From assembly GCA_012934845.2 (NCBI GenBank), contig WNNJ02001598.1:62001-126000 (forward strand): a stretch of 64,000 bases of DNA, given 5' to 3'. This DNA comes from Pomphorhynchus laevis (taxonomy: Eukaryota > Acanthocephala > Palaeacanthocephala > Echinorhynchida > Pomphorhynchidae). The translations under genes and the position numbers were made by a program. Of this stretch, positions 63,721 through 64,000 are shown one piece after another. The notes below the pieces were generated by a model. The model ran no database searches and had not been told where the DNA came from. It saw nothing but the letters and a program-made list of their open reading frames with translations. Each line of letters opens with the position of its first letter. Within the stretch, counting starts at the first letter, position 1.

Positions 63721-64000
63721 TAGAACAAATTTTCATAAATTCATTTAAGATATATTTCTTATAATATCAACTGAAGGGATCATAAGATCATTAGATAAGT
63801 GTGGGTAATTTATGAATTTTTAGGAGGTTAAGAAGCTTGAAGTATACCTTAACTGGTTCTATCTCAAAATCACATCGATTTATTTTAATTTTTCAAATAT
63901 TTAAAATTAAACACTTGCACAGGTTTTTATTAGTCTAATTATAAAAATGATAACTTGTAATATCATAAAGTTATAATATAATATTCTAATAAGATATGTA

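Noticed and set aside
1-64000. CRISPR arrays, operons, bacterial promoters, rRNA genes
   Set aside because: Composition, introns and retroelements indicate nuclear animal DNA, and no such features are present.
1-64000. Retroviral or LTR-retrotransposon genes
   Set aside because: No gag-protease-integrase order, no HHCC integrase motif and no true LTR pair were seen. The long repeats here belong to Penelope-like and LINE elements.

Overview
This window looks like AT-rich nuclear DNA from an animal, most likely an insect. It holds two host genes with short exons, long introns and GT/AG splice sites. It also holds several clades of non-LTR retrotransposons, Penelope-like fragments, hAT and MULE transposase relics, and many fold-back repeats. 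There is no sign of bacterial gene organisation. The species cannot be named from the sequence.

Host genes. (1) 3575-12015, + strand: a small single-pass membrane protein. It has a signal peptide, one Ig domain split over two exons, a possible linker exon, and a TM segment with a short tail. Every inferred junction is phase 1. Its introns carry Penelope-like debris and hammerhead-bearing fold-back repeats. (2) 30671-58414, + strand: four exons join in frame into a 184-residue protein with four hydrophobic segments. The exons are separated by introns of about 16.6 kb, 0.16 kb and 10.4 kb, and nearly all of the intronic bulk is mobile DNA. A third possible coding exon, on the - strand at 28083-28521, is unassigned.

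Mobile DNA. The dominant family is an EN+RT non-LTR element (I/Jockey-like, ORF1 with three zinc knuckles, no RNase H seen). Five long copies, A, B, C, A' and B', lie on the - strand. A and B form a pair between the two genes (18875-26613). C, A' and B' form a head-to-tail stack in intron 1 of gene 2 (33390-45100). Copy B' looks intact, with ORFs of 398 and 819 aa. Target-site duplications read by eye show that each copy is a separate insertion and that later copies landed just upstream of earlier ones in the same orientation. The C-A'-B' stack splits an older reverse-transcriptase relic (31780-33389 plus 45113-45790). Older relatives lie at 1052-1468, 49590-53130 and 53397-53868.

Other content. 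Penelope-like RT fragments with a shared terminal repeat are scattered at 3.9-4.9, 8.2-9.9, 12.3-16.0, 46.1 and 55.5-56.5 kb, often tail to tail. Further relics are CR1/L2-like and RTE-like LINE ends, an unclassified RT family (2.9 and 13.9-15.7 kb), a 360-bp tandem array (17.2-18.4 kb), and hAT and MULE DNA-transposon relics (58.9-62.2 kb). The most unusual signal is a hammerhead-ribozyme-like core in the arms of a fold-back or tandem repeat family at 6.2, 10.0-10.6 and, in truncated form, 62.6 kb.
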